Assembly: GCA_019639255.1 (NCBI GenBank)
Contig: JAHBSF010000050.1
Location: forward strand, 1 to 41,659
Reading direction: 5' to 3'
Source: Acidobacteriota bacterium
Lineage (GTDB): Bacteria > Acidobacteriota > Blastocatellia > RBC074
DNA length: 41,659 bases
Of the stretch, positions 19,396 through 28,015 are shown piece after piece. The position numbers and the translations under genes are program-made. The notes below the pieces were generated by a model. That model saw only the letters and a list, made by a program, of their open reading frames with translations. It ran no database searches and was not told the origin of the DNA. Position 1 is the first letter of the stretch; the number at the start of each line of letters is the position of its first letter.

Positions 19396-21507
19396 TTATC
19401 TTGCGTCGGATTTGGCTTTTTTCTCCTCGCGCAGCAGGGCCTTGCGGCTGAGGCGAATCTTGTTGCCCTCGACTGCAATGCACTTGACGAGTAGTTGCTG
19501 GCCTTCCTTGAGTTCGTCGCGGACATCCCGTACACGGTAATCGGCGATTTCCGATACGTGCAGCAATCCTTCGGTTCCGGGGAAGATTTCGACGAACGCG
19601 CCGAAATCGACTATCCGGGTGACGGTTCCGAGATATGTCTTGCCCGGTTCGGCCTCGGCCGTCAGATCGCGAATGATCTGCATGGCCTGATCGGCCGCTT
19701 CGCCGTTGGCGGTTGCGATCGATATGCGGCCGCTGTCTTCCACGTCGATCTTTGCACCCGTGCGCTCTACGATCGAGCGTATGACCTTGCCGCCCGGCCC
19801 GATGACATCGCGGATCTTGTCGACGGGGATCTGCATTGTAAGGATTCTGGGCGCATAGCGGCTGATTTCGGTGCGCGGTGCGGCGAGCGCTTCTTCCATG
19901 CAGTCGAGGATGAACATACGTCCCTTGCGCGCCTGTTCGAGCGCCTCGGCGAGGATCTGCGCATTGAGGCCCGTGATCTTGATGTCCATCTGGAGCGCCG
20001 TAATTCCGTTGCGCGTGCCGGCGACCTTGAAATCCATATCGCCGTAATGGTCCTCTGCGCCCGCGATGTCGGTCAGAATCGCGTACTTTTTATCTTCTTT
20101 CACCAGCCCCATTGCAACGCCCGCTACCGCGGACCGCAGCGGCACGCCCGCATCCATCATCGCAAGCGATCCGCCGCATATCGTGGCCATCGAGGATGAT
20201 CCGTTCGATTCGGTGATGTCCGAAACGATGCGCACGATGTAGGGCCAAACGTCTTCGCCCGGCATCACGGCCTGTAGCGCGCGATGGGCAAGAGCGCCGT
20301 GCCCGATTTCGCGGCGGCCGGGGCTGCCCACACGGCCCGTTTCGCCTACGGAAAACGGCGGAAAGTTGTAGTTGAGCATGAACCGGCGCTTGATTTCGCC
20401 TGTTTCCAGATGGTCGACGTATTGAATGTCTTCGGAAGTGCCGAGCGTCACGGTTACGAGCGCCTGCGTCTCTCCGCGCGTAAAGAGCGACGAGCCGTGC
20501 GTGCGCGGCAGCCAGCCGGTTTCGATCGAGATGGGACGTATTTCCGAGAACCGGCGACCGTCGGGCCGGCGGCGGTTATTGAGTATGTCGTCGCGGAAGA
20601 TGCGTTCTTTGAGTCGATCGAAGAGTTCCTTGGCTTCTGCGCGTTTTTCGGGTTCCTCTTCCGGGTAACTTTCGGCTACGCGGGCCTTGAGATCGTCGAT
20701 GGCATTGTAGCTGTCGATCTTCGACTTGCTCGATACGTCGAGCGCAGTGCGAAGTTCGGCGCTGAATTTCTCTTCGATTTCCGCGAGCATTTCTTCATTG
20801 ACTGAAGGAGGCGCATATTCGCGCTTCTTTATGTCGAGCGTTTCGAACATTGCGCGCTGCAACTGGCACAGCTTTCTGATTTCGCCGTGCGCAAACAGCA
20901 GCGCCTCGACCATAACCGCCTCGCTGACTTCGCCTGCGCCGGCCTCCACCATCACGATTCCATCCTCGCTCCCGGCGACCGTGAGGTTGAGTTCCGACTC
21001 CCGAAGTTGCGCGTAGGTGGGATTGACGAGGTATTTTCCCTCTACGAGGCCGACGCGCACGCCGGCAATCGGCGTGTGGAAGGGGATATCGGAGAGGAAA
21101 AGCGCCGCCGATGCGCCCGTAATCGAAAGCACGTCCGGATCGTGCTCGTCGTCGGCTGAGATCACCATGGAGATGATCTGCGTTTCGTGCTGGTAGCCTT
21201 CCGGAAACAGCGGACGAATCGGTCTGTCGGTCATCCGCATGGTAAGAATTTCTTTTTCTGTAGGGCGGCCTTCGCGCTTGAAGTAGCCGCCCGGAATGCG
21301 TCCGGCTGCATATCCGTATTCGCGGTAGTCTACCGTCAAGGGGAAAAACGATGCGCCCGTTTTTGGCTGGCGGGCCGACACGGCCGTGACCAGCACAATG
21401 GTTTCGCCCTGGCGCACGAGCACTGACCCGTCGGCCTGTTTCGCGATGCGTCCGGTCTCGATCGAGAATTCCCGGCCGCCAAGATTTATCGCCTGTTTCA
21501 AAAACAT
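19396..21507 (-). CDS. pnp: Polyribonucleotide nucleotidyltransferase (PNPase)
   Basis: PNPase degrades RNA 3' to 5' by phosphorolysis, releasing nucleoside diphosphates, as a cytoplasmic trimer that takes part in mRNA decay and RNA quality control. The 703-residue product has two RNase PH domains (about 12-145 and 315-460), the second with TESNGSSSMATICGGSLAMMDAG and EDHYGDMDFKVAGTRNG at the active site. They are followed by a KH domain with GPGGK and a C-terminal S1 domain (GTVTRIVDFGAFVEI). Length is normal for the family. The open frame runs 40 codons further upstream, but the ATG at 21505-21507 starts the conserved MFLKQ segment and has AGGAGAG about 8-10 nt before it. It follows rpsO, the common bacterial order. 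The stop lies next to hairpin C. Confidence 0.97.
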   Translation of the reverse strand: MFLKQAINLGGREFSIETGRIAKQADGSVLVRQGETIVLVTAVSARQPKTGASFFPLTVDYREYGYAAGRIPGGYFKREGRPTEKEILTMRMTDRPIRPLFPEGYQHETQIISMVISADDEHDPDVLSITGASAALFLSDIPFHTPIAGVRVGLVEGKYLVNPTYAQLRESELNLTVAGSEDGIVMVEAGAGEVSEAVMVEALLFAHGEIRKLCQLQRAMFETLDIKKREYAPPSVNEEMLAEIEEKFSAELRTALDVSSKSKIDSYNAIDDLKARVAESYPEEEPEKRAEAKELFDRLKERIFRDDILNNRRRPDGRRFSEIRPISIETGWLPRTHGSSLFTRGETQALVTVTLGTSEDIQYVDHLETGEIKRRFMLNYNFPPFSVGETGRVGSPGRREIGHGALAHRALQAVMPGEDVWPYIVRIVSDITESNGSSSMATICGGSLAMMDAGVPLRSAVAGVAMGLVKEDKKYAILTDIAGAEDHYGDMDFKVAGTRNGITALQMDIKITGLNAQILAEALEQARKGRMFILDCMEEALAAPRTEISRYAPRILTMQIPVDKIRDVIGPGGKVIRSIVERTGAKIDVEDSGRISIATANGEAADQAMQIIRDLTAEAEPGKTYLGTVTRIVDFGAFVEIFPGTEGLLHVSEIADYRVRDVRDELKEGQQLLVKCIAVEGNKIRLSRKALLREEKKAKSDAR

Positions 21508-21893
21508 TCCTGAACTCTCCTGTTCTTCAGCAACAATTGCCGCAGCAACTCCCGGCAACCCCCGGTATTTTCTGTAATTCCCTGTTGCAACAATGCGGCG
21601 TATACGACGAAGAGCCGCATTCGACAACTCCCCCGAGAGGGCCGGAGAAGCCGCTGCGGCTCTTTAATTTATTTGAATTGTCAGTATCGACTGAGCAACC
21701 TGGACTATCGTTCACGCTTGCGCTCAACGCAGCCTACATAGTTGATGGCGCTGAGGATTTTTATTCCTGACCGCTTTGCCTGCACCGGCGCCTGCAACAA
21801 CAATCGCACATTCGGCGGGCAAGGGGGCCGTGCCGTCACATTCGGCCGCAAACACCAAAGCGGCGCCTTCACAACAGGCGCCGCCGAACAAAG
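21508..21893 (-). other. Intergenic region between rpsO and pnp
   Basis: These 386 bases hold the rpsO 3' hairpin (21860-21885), the pnp ribosome site AGGAGAG and an AT-rich stretch near 21662-21680. A small GC stem (GCCGC/GCGGC, about 21646-21660) lies next to it. No convincing promoter or coding frame was found; the long reading frames are low-complexity extensions of pnp. In other bacteria the pnp leader is an autoregulation site; nothing here proves that. Confidence 0.4.
21860..21885 (-). terminator. GC-rich hairpin after rpsO
   Basis: On the minus strand, eight nucleotides after the rpsO stop codon, GCGGCGCC and GGCGCCGC form a perfect 8-bp stem with a 10-nt loop, followed by TTTGGTGTTT. 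The T-run is interrupted, so termination may be partial, allowing some read-through into pnp. Confidence 0.6.
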
Positions 21894-22163
21894 TTAACGT
21901 CGGATGCCGAGCCGACCGATCAGGTCGTGGTAGCGATGGATGTCGCTGCGCTTGAGATAATCGAGCAGGCTGCGCCGCTGGCTCACCATTTTCAACAGTC
22001 CGCGCCGCGAATGATTGTCCTTGGCGTGGGTCTTGAAATGTTCGGTCAGTTCATTGATTCTCTTCGTGAGCAGCGCAATCTGGACCTCGGGCGATCCGGT
22101 GTCTGAAGGATGTGTCTTGTAGTTTGAGATGATATCGGTTTTCGCTTCTTTAGCTAACGCCAT
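21894..22163 (-). CDS. rpsO: 30S ribosomal protein S15
   Basis: S15 is a primary 16S rRNA-binding protein of the small ribosomal subunit platform. The 89-residue product has the normal length and the conserved segments [32 protein letters not shown] and [10 protein letters not shown], ending GRLGIRR. The ATG gives the standard MALAKEAK start. A purine-rich GGAGG lies about 15 nt upstream and a closer AGACAGG precedes the ATG. It has its own promoter (22215-22244) and a hairpin after the stop. It precedes pnp in the usual order. Confidence 0.97.
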   Translation of the reverse strand: MALAKEAKTDIISNYKTHPSDTGSPEVQIALLTKRINELTEHFKTHAKDNHSRRGLLKMVSQRRSLLDYLKRSDIHRYHDLIGRLGIRR

Positions 22164-22214
22164 TACCTGTCTTTTCCGCCTCCAAATCTTTCATCGGTTA
22201 TAGTTTCGGGCAAA

Positions 22215-22244
22215 AGCATAGCATACGGGAGGAAAAGCTGTAAA
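22215..22244 (-). promoter_or_regulatory. Putative rpsO promoter
   Basis: On the minus strand, TTTACA (22239-22244) and TATGCT (22215-22220) are 18 nt apart, each matching the sigma70 consensus at 5 and 4 of 6 positions. The implied start site lies about 45 nt before the rpsO ATG. Confidence 0.55.
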
Positions 22245-22271
22245 GCACGCTTCCCGACCCCCGGGCGGGAT

Positions 22272-23081
22272 TCAACCCTGCTGCTCGTACATCTGAACTA
22301 CCTCGGCGGCGCGGTCGATTGCGCGCACCTTGCCGCGTTCGAGCCAAACCGCCCGGTTGCATATGCTCTTTACGAGATCCGCGCTGTGCGATACCAGCAG
22401 GATGGTTGCACCGTTGCGGCGAAAGGATTCGATACGCGACGTGCATTTCTGTTTGAAACGCTCGTCCCCTACCGAAAGCACTTCATCGACTATCAAAATA
22501 TCGGGATGCGCGGCTGTGGCTACGGCGAACCCGAGCCGCGCCGTCATGCCGCTTGAGAGGTTTCGCAGCGGAGTATCTATGAAGTTGCCGAGTTCGGCGA
22601 ATTCAACTATTTCATCGAACAGTCTCAATATCTCAGCGCGCGTATACCCGATCAGCGCGCCGTTGAGAAAAATGTTCTCGCGGCCCGTGAGTTCATCGTG
22701 AAAACCGGCGCCGAGTTCCAGAAGCGGAGCAACGCGCCCCTTTCTCCATACTCGCCCGCGCGTCGGCCTCATAACCTGCGCAATCAGGCGCAGCAATGTG
22801 CTCTTTCCCGCCCCGTTGCGCCCCACGACGCCGAAAACCTCGCCCGCATATACCTCGAGGCTTACGCCGTCCAGTGCGTAGAATTCGTTGTAAGTTACGC
22901 GGCGTTTGAGCGCGCGTATGGCGTACTCCTTGAGCGTGCGGATCTGCTCGTGCGCTACGCGGTAACGCACGGCGACGTCTTCGAGGCGTATGACGGCCGC
23001 GGCGGGCTGCGGTTGCCGGTTCTCGCCGGTTTCCCGCCTTTCCTCCGCATTTTCCAGTCCTTTGATCATCGCATCCCGCAT
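22272..23081 (-). CDS. ABC transporter ATP-binding protein, polysaccharide/O-antigen export type
   Basis: This is the ATPase that drives an ABC-2 exporter, related to Wzt, TagH and KpsT. Seen: Walker A GRNGAGKST, a Q-loop region, signature LSSGMTARLGFA, Walker B ILIVDEVLSVGD and the switch histidine in LLVSHSADL. GAGFHDELTGRENIFLNG is typical of the polysaccharide-export subfamily. The product is about 270 residues and stops soon after the ABC fold, so the C-terminal carbohydrate-binding domain of some Wzt proteins is absent. The frame is open well upstream, but the permease gene occupies that DNA; the ATG at 23079-23081, 16 nt after the permease stop, or the next one at 23067-23069, is the likely start. 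It is co-transcribed with the permease. The exported polymer is unknown; no glycosyltransferase is nearby. Confidence 0.9.
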   Translation of the reverse strand: MRDAMIKGLENAEERRETGENRQPQPAAAVIRLEDVAVRYRVAHEQIRTLKEYAIRALKRRVTYNEFYALDGVSLEVYAGEVFGVVGRNGAGKSTLLRLIAQVMRPTRGRVWRKGRVAPLLELGAGFHDELTGRENIFLNGALIGYTRAEILRLFDEIVEFAELGNFIDTPLRNLSSGMTARLGFAVATAAHPDILIVDEVLSVGDERFKQKCTSRIESFRRNGATILLVSHSADLVKSICNRAVWLERGKVRAIDRAAEVVQMYEQQG

Positions 23082-23097
23082 CGTTTCATGCGCAGTT

Positions 23098-23934
23098 TCA
23101 TACGTAGTAGGCGAACTGATCCGCCTTTCGGGTAAAGACCCACCAGCCGAGCGTGAGCACCGACACGGCGAGAGCCGCCGCGATTGCGACGTCCTGCGCC
23201 GGAGGCCACAGTCCATCGTAAATCGGCGTGCGGAATATCGTCAGGAAATAACTCATCGGATTGAACGCAAACAGCCACCTGTAGGACTCCGGTATGATCC
23301 AGATCGGATACATTATCGGTTGCAGATAGAACCAGGAAAGCAGCACTATCTGGAACATTTCGTAAGTATCTGCGAAAAATACCACGAGCGTAGAGAGCAG
23401 CAATCCGCAGCCTAATGTGAACATCGACACGAGCAATATGGCGACCGGAACGAATATGATCGGCGCGCGCGGCGTCAGGCCGTTTGCCAGCATTATGATA
23501 AAAAGCGCCGGCAGCGAAAGGCACAAATTCACAAGCCCCGTACCGAGGGCCGTGACGGCGAATACGCCCTTCGGAATATATATGCGATGCAGCAGCCTGC
23601 CGCCCCACAACAGCTCGCTCATGGCCGAATTAGTGGTCTGGGAAAAGAAGTTCCACAGCAGCAATCCCGAAAGCACATAGACCGAAAAATTGGGCAGTTC
23701 TATGCGCCATACGTGCGAGAAGGCAAGCGTCAGCACGATCATCATCATCAACGGATGAACCATCGTCCAGACTATGCCGAGCACCGAACGTTTGTAGCGC
23801 GTCTTGAGGTTGCGCGAGATCAACTGGAAGAGCAGATCACGGTACCGCACCAACTCCCGCACTTCGTCGAGAAGTATCAGTTTTCGGTCGGAGGAGTCGT
23901 AAATCTCTGGTGATGACTGCATATAAAAAGGCAT
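23098..23934 (-). CDS. ABC-2 type permease, polysaccharide export type
   Basis: A 278-residue inner-membrane permease of the Wzm/TagG/KpsM group, expected to move a polysaccharide or glycolipid across the membrane together with the ATPase encoded just downstream. Seen: an N-terminal amphipathic segment RDLLFQLISRNLKTRYKRSVLG, typical of ABC-2 exporters, six hydrophobic segments between about 48 and 268, and the conserved IPESYRWLFAFNPMSYFL before the last segments. Length is normal. A good promoter (23967-23996) lies about 33 nt before the ATG. A second ATG four codons in is an alternative start. Confidence 0.92.
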   Translation of the reverse strand: MPFYMQSSPEIYDSSDRKLILLDEVRELVRYRDLLFQLISRNLKTRYKRSVLGIVWTMVHPLMMMIVLTLAFSHVWRIELPNFSVYVLSGLLLWNFFSQTTNSAMSELLWGGRLLHRIYIPKGVFAVTALGTGLVNLCLSLPALFIIMLANGLTPRAPIIFVPVAILLVSMFTLGCGLLLSTLVVFFADTYEMFQIVLLSWFYLQPIMYPIWIIPESYRWLFAFNPMSYFLTIFRTPIYDGLWPPAQDVAIAAALAVSVLTLGWWVFTRKADQFAYYV

Positions 23935-23966
23935 CGAGCCGAATCGAACTTTGGGAGGAAGCAGGA

Positions 23967-23996
23967 ACTATACAGCGGCCGGGAAGCGGGAGTCAA
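23967..23996 (-). promoter_or_regulatory. Putative promoter of the ABC exporter operon
   Basis: On the minus strand, TTGACT (23991-23996) and TATAGT (23967-23972) are 18 nt apart and each matches consensus at 5 of 6. Next to the -35 box, at 23997-24015, lies a half copy of the hairpin family (AGAGGGACAACGGAACAAC). Confidence 0.65.
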
Positions 23997-24021
23997 AGAG
24001 GGACAACGGAACAACTGAAGT

Positions 24022-24140
24022 GGGGGTATGATTCAAAGTGCGACACAACGTCGCCGCTCCTGAGTCGGCGAAGCCGGCTGAGTGACTCCGATTTGTCAAG
24101 TTCTTGCTGGATTGTGCGTCGCACTTTGAATTACACCCCT
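24022..24140. mobile_element. Small MITE-like element with terminal inverted repeats
   Basis: The ends GGGGTATGATTCAAAGTGCGAC (24023-24044) and the reverse complement of 24112-24139 (GGGGTGTAATTCAAAGTGCGAC) match closely over about 27 nt. The interior holds a short stem (AGTCGGC GAA GCCGGCT) and no coding frame. About 119 bp with inverted ends and no gene is the build of a non-autonomous element. No flush target duplication was seen. It lies between divergent genes and ends 12 nt before the putative kinase promoter. Confidence 0.5.
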
Positions 24141-24151
24141 GAACAAGCAGA

Positions 24152-24180
24152 TTGTCGCGTTTCGGGAATTGTTCTAACAT
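24152..24180 (+). promoter_or_regulatory. Putative promoter of the sensor kinase
   Basis: TTGTCG (24152-24157) and TAACAT (24175-24180) are 17 nt apart and match consensus at 4 of 6 each. The implied start site lies about 52 nt before the GTG at 24239. If real, it excludes a translation start at the TTG of 24152. Confidence 0.4.
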
Positions 24181-24238
24181 TGCCGTCATCCGCCGCCATT
24201 CCGGCGGTGTGTGTAAAAGGTTCGGGAAAAATCATCCA

Positions 24239-26416
24239 GTGAAGATTCCGGAAGGTCGCAGGCTGAATCTGGTTTTTGCGCTTTCGCTCCTTGTCCTCAC
24301 CGTCATTAGCGGCGTTTCCTACTGGCGGGCGATGGACATCATCGGACGTGAGGCGCGTCTTGACAGGGCGCGCAGCATCCTCGCCGCACTCGCGCCCGTA
24401 CGCGCCGATCTGGACCGTGCAGCTTCAGCGCGCCGTACCGCGGTCGGGTCGCAGGCGTCCGAATATCGTGCGGCGCTGCGCTCGCTCACGGAGAAGCTGC
24501 GCGAATTGCACGCTTTGATGCAAAAGGATGCACCGTGGCCTGATGATCTCGAACCGTTGCCCGCGCTCGTTTCGGGGCAACTTGGCTCACTCGACGCACA
24601 ACTGCGCGCACTCGATGATGATGATTCGCGCAGAGGCGGAGCGCGCAAGCCAGGCGATGCGCCGCCGCCGCGCGAGCAAATACTGGAGCTTCTCAACCGC
24701 ATCGAGACCGGGGCCGGACGGTTGCTTCGGGAGCGGGAGGGAGCGCTTCGCGAAAGCGCATCGGTTGGAGGCGGCGTGCTTACCGCGGGTATGCTCCTGA
24801 CGGTCGCAGTGCTGGGCCTTGTGTTCTGGATACTGAGACGGGACCAGACGCGCAGGCGCGGACTCAATGTTGTCTCCCGCGCCGCCGCCGCGCAGCAGCA
24901 GGCGATACTTGACGGCGTAGACATCGGCATAATCCTTTGTTCCGCCGACGGCGAGATCCGCGCACTCAATCGACCGGCCGAAAGACTGTTTGGCCGCTCC
25001 TCGGCGGACATCATCGGTAAGCTTATACCCACTGCGTGCCACGATCCGCGGGAGCTTGAGGAGCGCGCCGGTGCGCTTTCCTCGGAACTCGGTCGCAGGG
25101 TTGCGCCCGGTTTCGAGGCGCTTGTCGCCAGGGTCGGCCCCGAGAAACCCGATCAAAGCGAATGGCGAAGCGTCGGCTGCGACCGCAACCGCATACCCGC
25201 GCTGATTTCTGTGCGCCTGCTGCCCGATATAGCGCCCGGCAGCGCGGGTTACCTCATCACCATCAAAGATCTCACCGAGCGAAAAAAAGCCGAAACCACG
25301 CTCGAAGAAACCGAAGAACAGTACGTCAAACTGTTCAATTCCATCGTGAGCCCGATTCTGATTTACGATCGAAAGACCCTGGATTTTCTAGCGGTCAATG
25401 ACGCCGCAGCAAGGCACTACGGAATTGCCCGCACCGAGTTTCTGCGCATGGGAATTTCCGACCTGATGCTGGGAGAAGCCGTATCTGTAGACGACGGTGC
25501 TGGCGAGCGCGGGGAGCGGCACAGCGTCGAGCGTCATCGGAAAAAAGACGGATCGATCATCGACGTGGAAGTCAGTTCGCAGGATGTGGAATTTGAAGGA
25601 CAACAGGTGAGGCTCGTAATCATCAACGACATTACCGAGAGGAAAAAGATGGAGCAGGCAACCGCGCGCGCTCACGAGGCGGCGCTCGAATCCGCGCGGT
25701 TGAAATCCGAATTTCTCGCCACGATGAGCCACGAAATACGGACGCCTATGAACGGCGTCATTGGAATGACCGAACTCCTGCTCGATACCGACCTCGATCC
25801 CGTTCAGCGCGACTGCGCCGAAACCATCCAAACAAGCGCCGACCTGTTGCTCTCGATAATCAACGACATACTGGATTTCTCCAAAATAGCCTCCGGCAAG
25901 ATGACCATAGACGAGCGGGAATTCGATCTTGCACAGGCGGTGGCGTCCGTAGTCGAACCTTTTGTCGAACCCGCTGCCGGCAAAAGACTGGATCTGACGT
26001 GGAAGATCGGCGGCGGGGTTCCCGACCGGCTAATAGGCGATCCTGCGCGCATTTGCCAGGTGGTGGGGAATCTGCTCAGCAATGCAGTGAAGTTTACCGA
26101 ACGCGGGGAGGTATCCGTTGCCGTCGAATGCGAAGACGGATCGAACGGAAAAAGGGTCGTGAGTTTTTCGGTGCGCGATACCGGCATCGGCATCAGACCC
26201 GAACACATCGGGAAGCTTTTTACGCCCTTTATTCAGGCCGACGGCTCGATATCCAGAAAATACGGCGGAACCGGTCTGGGACTTGCAATCGCAGGACAAC
26301 TTGCGGAACTGATGGGGGGGAGAATAAACGTGGAAAGTTTCCCGGGGAAGGGCTCGACCTTCACCTTCATCGTACCGCTCAGGAATACAGGACAGAACGC
26401 GGAATACGCGGAATGA
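24239..26416 (+). CDS. Membrane-bound PAS sensor histidine kinase
   Basis: A sensor kinase that should autophosphorylate a histidine and pass the phosphate to a response regulator. With the GTG start it has 725 residues: membrane segment 1 (about 9-28), a periplasmic helical region, membrane segment 2 (about 177-200), two PAS domains (about 219-345 and 360-470, each ending in DLTERKK or DITERKK), a HisKA domain with the H-box [14 protein letters not shown] (His about 498), and a HATPase domain (about 594-717) with [21 protein letters not shown] and [11 protein letters not shown]. No receiver domain follows, although this kinase type is often hybrid. No response regulator gene adjoins it, so it is an orphan here. 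The frame is open back to a TTG at 24152, but that lies in the putative promoter. The final codons form one arm of a terminator hairpin. Confidence 0.92.
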   Translation: MKIPEGRRLNLVFALSLLVLTVISGVSYWRAMDIIGREARLDRARSILAALAPVRADLDRAASARRTAVGSQASEYRAALRSLTEKLRELHALMQKDAPWPDDLEPLPALVSGQLGSLDAQLRALDDDDSRRGGARKPGDAPPPREQILELLNRIETGAGRLLREREGALRESASVGGGVLTAGMLLTVAVLGLVFWILRRDQTRRRGLNVVSRAAAAQQQAILDGVDIGIILCSADGEIRALNRPAERLFGRSSADIIGKLIPTACHDPRELEERAGALSSELGRRVAPGFEALVARVGPEKPDQSEWRSVGCDRNRIPALISVRLLPDIAPGSAGYLITIKDLTERKKAETTLEETEEQYVKLFNSIVSPILIYDRKTLDFLAVNDAAARHYGIARTEFLRMGISDLMLGEAVSVDDGAGERGERHSVERHRKKDGSIIDVEVSSQDVEFEGQQVRLVIINDITERKKMEQATARAHEAALESARLKSEFLATMSHEIRTPMNGVIGMTELLLDTDLDPVQRDCAETIQTSADLLLSIINDILDFSKIASGKMTIDEREFDLAQAVASVVEPFVEPAAGKRLDLTWKIGGGVPDRLIGDPARICQVVGNLLSNAVKFTERGEVSVAVECEDGSNGKRVVSFSVRDTGIGIRPEHIGKLFTPFIQADGSISRKYGGTGLGLAIAGQLAELMGGRINVESFPGKGSTFTFIVPLRNTGQNAEYAE

Positions 26417-26445
26417 AAGGGGTTCTTCCGCGTATTCCGCGCTCT
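26394..26445. terminator. Hairpin between convergent genes (second hairpin type)
   Basis: AGAACGCGGAATACGCGGAA (26394-26413) pairs with 26426-26445 over 20 nt with one mismatch and a 12-nt loop. It overlaps the last kinase codons and ends 3 nt before the stop of the facing propeller gene, so it can serve both strands. T-runs are short. The same left-arm 20-mer recurs unpaired at 32836-32855. Confidence 0.65.
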
Positions 26446-26448
26446 GCC

Positions 26449-27927
26449 TTATCGCGAAGATGAACTTGCCTTCGCCGGAGCCGCAGCAGTGTCGGCGATT
26501 GCGAACAACTGGTTGCGGTTCATGATATAGAGCACGCCGTTCGCCGGTACGGGCGTGGAATACACCGAACTGCCCATATTGATTTCCGCAATGACCTTCT
26601 TTTCCTTGCCCGCCTGAAGTATGGTCACGTCGCCGTCTTCATCGCCGAGGTAAACCTTGCCGTCCGCTACGAGCGGCGATCCCCATATGGCGGCGAACAT
26701 ATCGTGCACCCAGTAGACCTGCCCGGTCTTGGCATCCAGACAGTGCAGAAAGCCGCTGAAATCCGGATAGTAAACCAGGCCGTCGTGAATTGCCGCGGTA
26801 GAAATCGACCGGCGGATCTTGTCGTAATGCCAGACCAGCCCCGTCTTCGTAATATCGCCGCGCTTGGTCGGATCTATGCAATACAGATGTCCCACGCCCT
26901 CGCCGTGTTCCGGATCCTGGCCGTTGGCGATGTAGACCTTGCCGTCGTAGATGACGGGCGTCGAGATGACTTCATTGCGGGTTTTGGGCCAGACGGAATC
27001 CTTGGGATTGGAGTCGAATTCCCAGAGTTTCTTGCCGGTTTTGGCCTCATAACTGCGAATCCACCCGTCGCCCTGGCCGTGAACTACCTGAACGGTATCG
27101 CCGATCTGCGCGACTGCGGGCGAGGACCATTGACCGTGGAGAATGCGATCGTCCACAGAGTTGTCTTCCCAAAGCAGTTTGCCCGTGTTTTTGTCGAGCG
27201 CAATTATTGCGGGCGCTCTCGGCGACGGAACGTTGACGTGGCTTTCATCCTGCCCGTTCGAGGTGCAGATAAAAAGCATATCGCCCCAGGCTACGGCGGA
27301 GGAGTTGGCCATGTTGTGCGGATGCGCGCCGACTTCCTCGATCATGTCGAACTTCCATATGATGTCGGCGTCGAACTGGCCCGTGAGTTTTTCATCCTTG
27401 TACGGCCCGTTGTTTTCACCGTCCCGGAATCCGCGAATGTCCAGGCAAACGACCTCGGCCCGGTTGTTGACGTACCAAAGCCGCTCGCCTTCAACCAGTG
27501 GAGAAGAACATACGCCCTGAAACGGCCAGTCGTTTACGCGTCCGGCAGGCAGTTTTTCGTTTGCGTGCTGCCATAGATATTCACCGTCCGATTCGCGAAA
27601 CGCCATCAGCACGCCGCGGTCGCCTGCCTGCTTCGGGTCGCGCAACGCCTCATTGTTTGTCCCGACCAGCACAACGCCGCTGGCCACAACCGGGTTGCCG
27701 TAGCTTTGCGAGCCGATTGCGCCTACCCACTTGATGTTTTTCTTTTTGGCCACATCCCAGTCGATCGGCAGACCCTTCATGTCCGAAACCATGTTGCGGT
27801 CGGGCGTGCCGCCCCACATCGGCCAGTCGCCGCTTCCCGTATTGGACGCCGATGCGTAACGCGCGGCCGCTATCCCCAGCGTGCAGATCCCGGCCAGCAG
27901 CAAAAGTCCTGACTTGCGTAACTTCAT
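26449..27927 (-). CDS. Secreted PQQ-binding-like beta-propeller protein
   Basis: A 492-residue exported protein with a signal peptide (about 1-27, ending in ASA) and PQQ-like/BamB-like propeller blades through its whole length. Blades show the typical A-x-D-x-x-T-G-K-x-x-W turn, for example ALDKNTGKLLWEDN, YEAKTGKKLWEFD and CLDAKTGQVYWVHD. The N-terminus has GDWPMWGGTPDRN, the variant of the DWxxWRGP motif shared by all five propellers here. The family includes quinoprotein dehydrogenases and BamB scaffolds; no heme domain or clear calcium/catalytic site was recognised, so enzyme activity is doubtful. GGGAG lies 4 nt before the ATG. It follows the 762-residue propeller by 88 nt and is probably in its operon. 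Confidence 0.9.
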   Translation of the reverse strand: MKLRKSGLLLLAGICTLGIAAARYASASNTGSGDWPMWGGTPDRNMVSDMKGLPIDWDVAKKKNIKWVGAIGSQSYGNPVVASGVVLVGTNNEALRDPKQAGDRGVLMAFRESDGEYLWQHANEKLPAGRVNDWPFQGVCSSPLVEGERLWYVNNRAEVVCLDIRGFRDGENNGPYKDEKLTGQFDADIIWKFDMIEEVGAHPHNMANSSAVAWGDMLFICTSNGQDESHVNVPSPRAPAIIALDKNTGKLLWEDNSVDDRILHGQWSSPAVAQIGDTVQVVHGQGDGWIRSYEAKTGKKLWEFDSNPKDSVWPKTRNEVISTPVIYDGKVYIANGQDPEHGEGVGHLYCIDPTKRGDITKTGLVWHYDKIRRSISTAAIHDGLVYYPDFSGFLHCLDAKTGQVYWVHDMFAAIWGSPLVADGKVYLGDEDGDVTILQAGKEKKVIAEINMGSSVYSTPVPANGVLYIMNRNQLFAIADTAAAPAKASSSSR

Positions 27928-27942
27928 ATAACTCCCCTATCG

Positions 27943-27992
27943 CGTCTTTTCCGTTTCATTCGTTTATTCGTGTATTCCGTGGATTCCGTGGT
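27943..27992 (-). repeat. Degenerate hairpin-family sequence after a propeller gene stop
   Basis: On the minus strand the gap between the two propeller genes reads CACGGAATCCACGGAATAC, then ACGAATAAACGAATGAAACGG, purine-rich ACGGAA/ACGAA units like the arms of the full inverted repeats. No second arm is present. Confidence 0.4.
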
Positions 27993-28015
27993 CTATCCTG
28001 GGTTCCACCGCCGGA

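Noticed and set aside
21508-21627. 40-codon N-terminal extension of pnp
   Set aside because: The extension is not part of the PNPase family; the ATG at 21507 begins the conserved segment and has a ribosome site.
22272-23934. Possible defence or toxin system around the ABC pair and ankyrin gene
   Set aside because: The ABC proteins have polysaccharide-export motifs, and the ankyrin protein is exported. No nuclease, reverse transcriptase, helicase or toxin motif was found.
24152-24238. TTG start giving a longer histidine kinase
   Set aside because: It overlaps the putative promoter and adds a non-conserved stretch; the GTG at 24239 directly precedes the first membrane segment.
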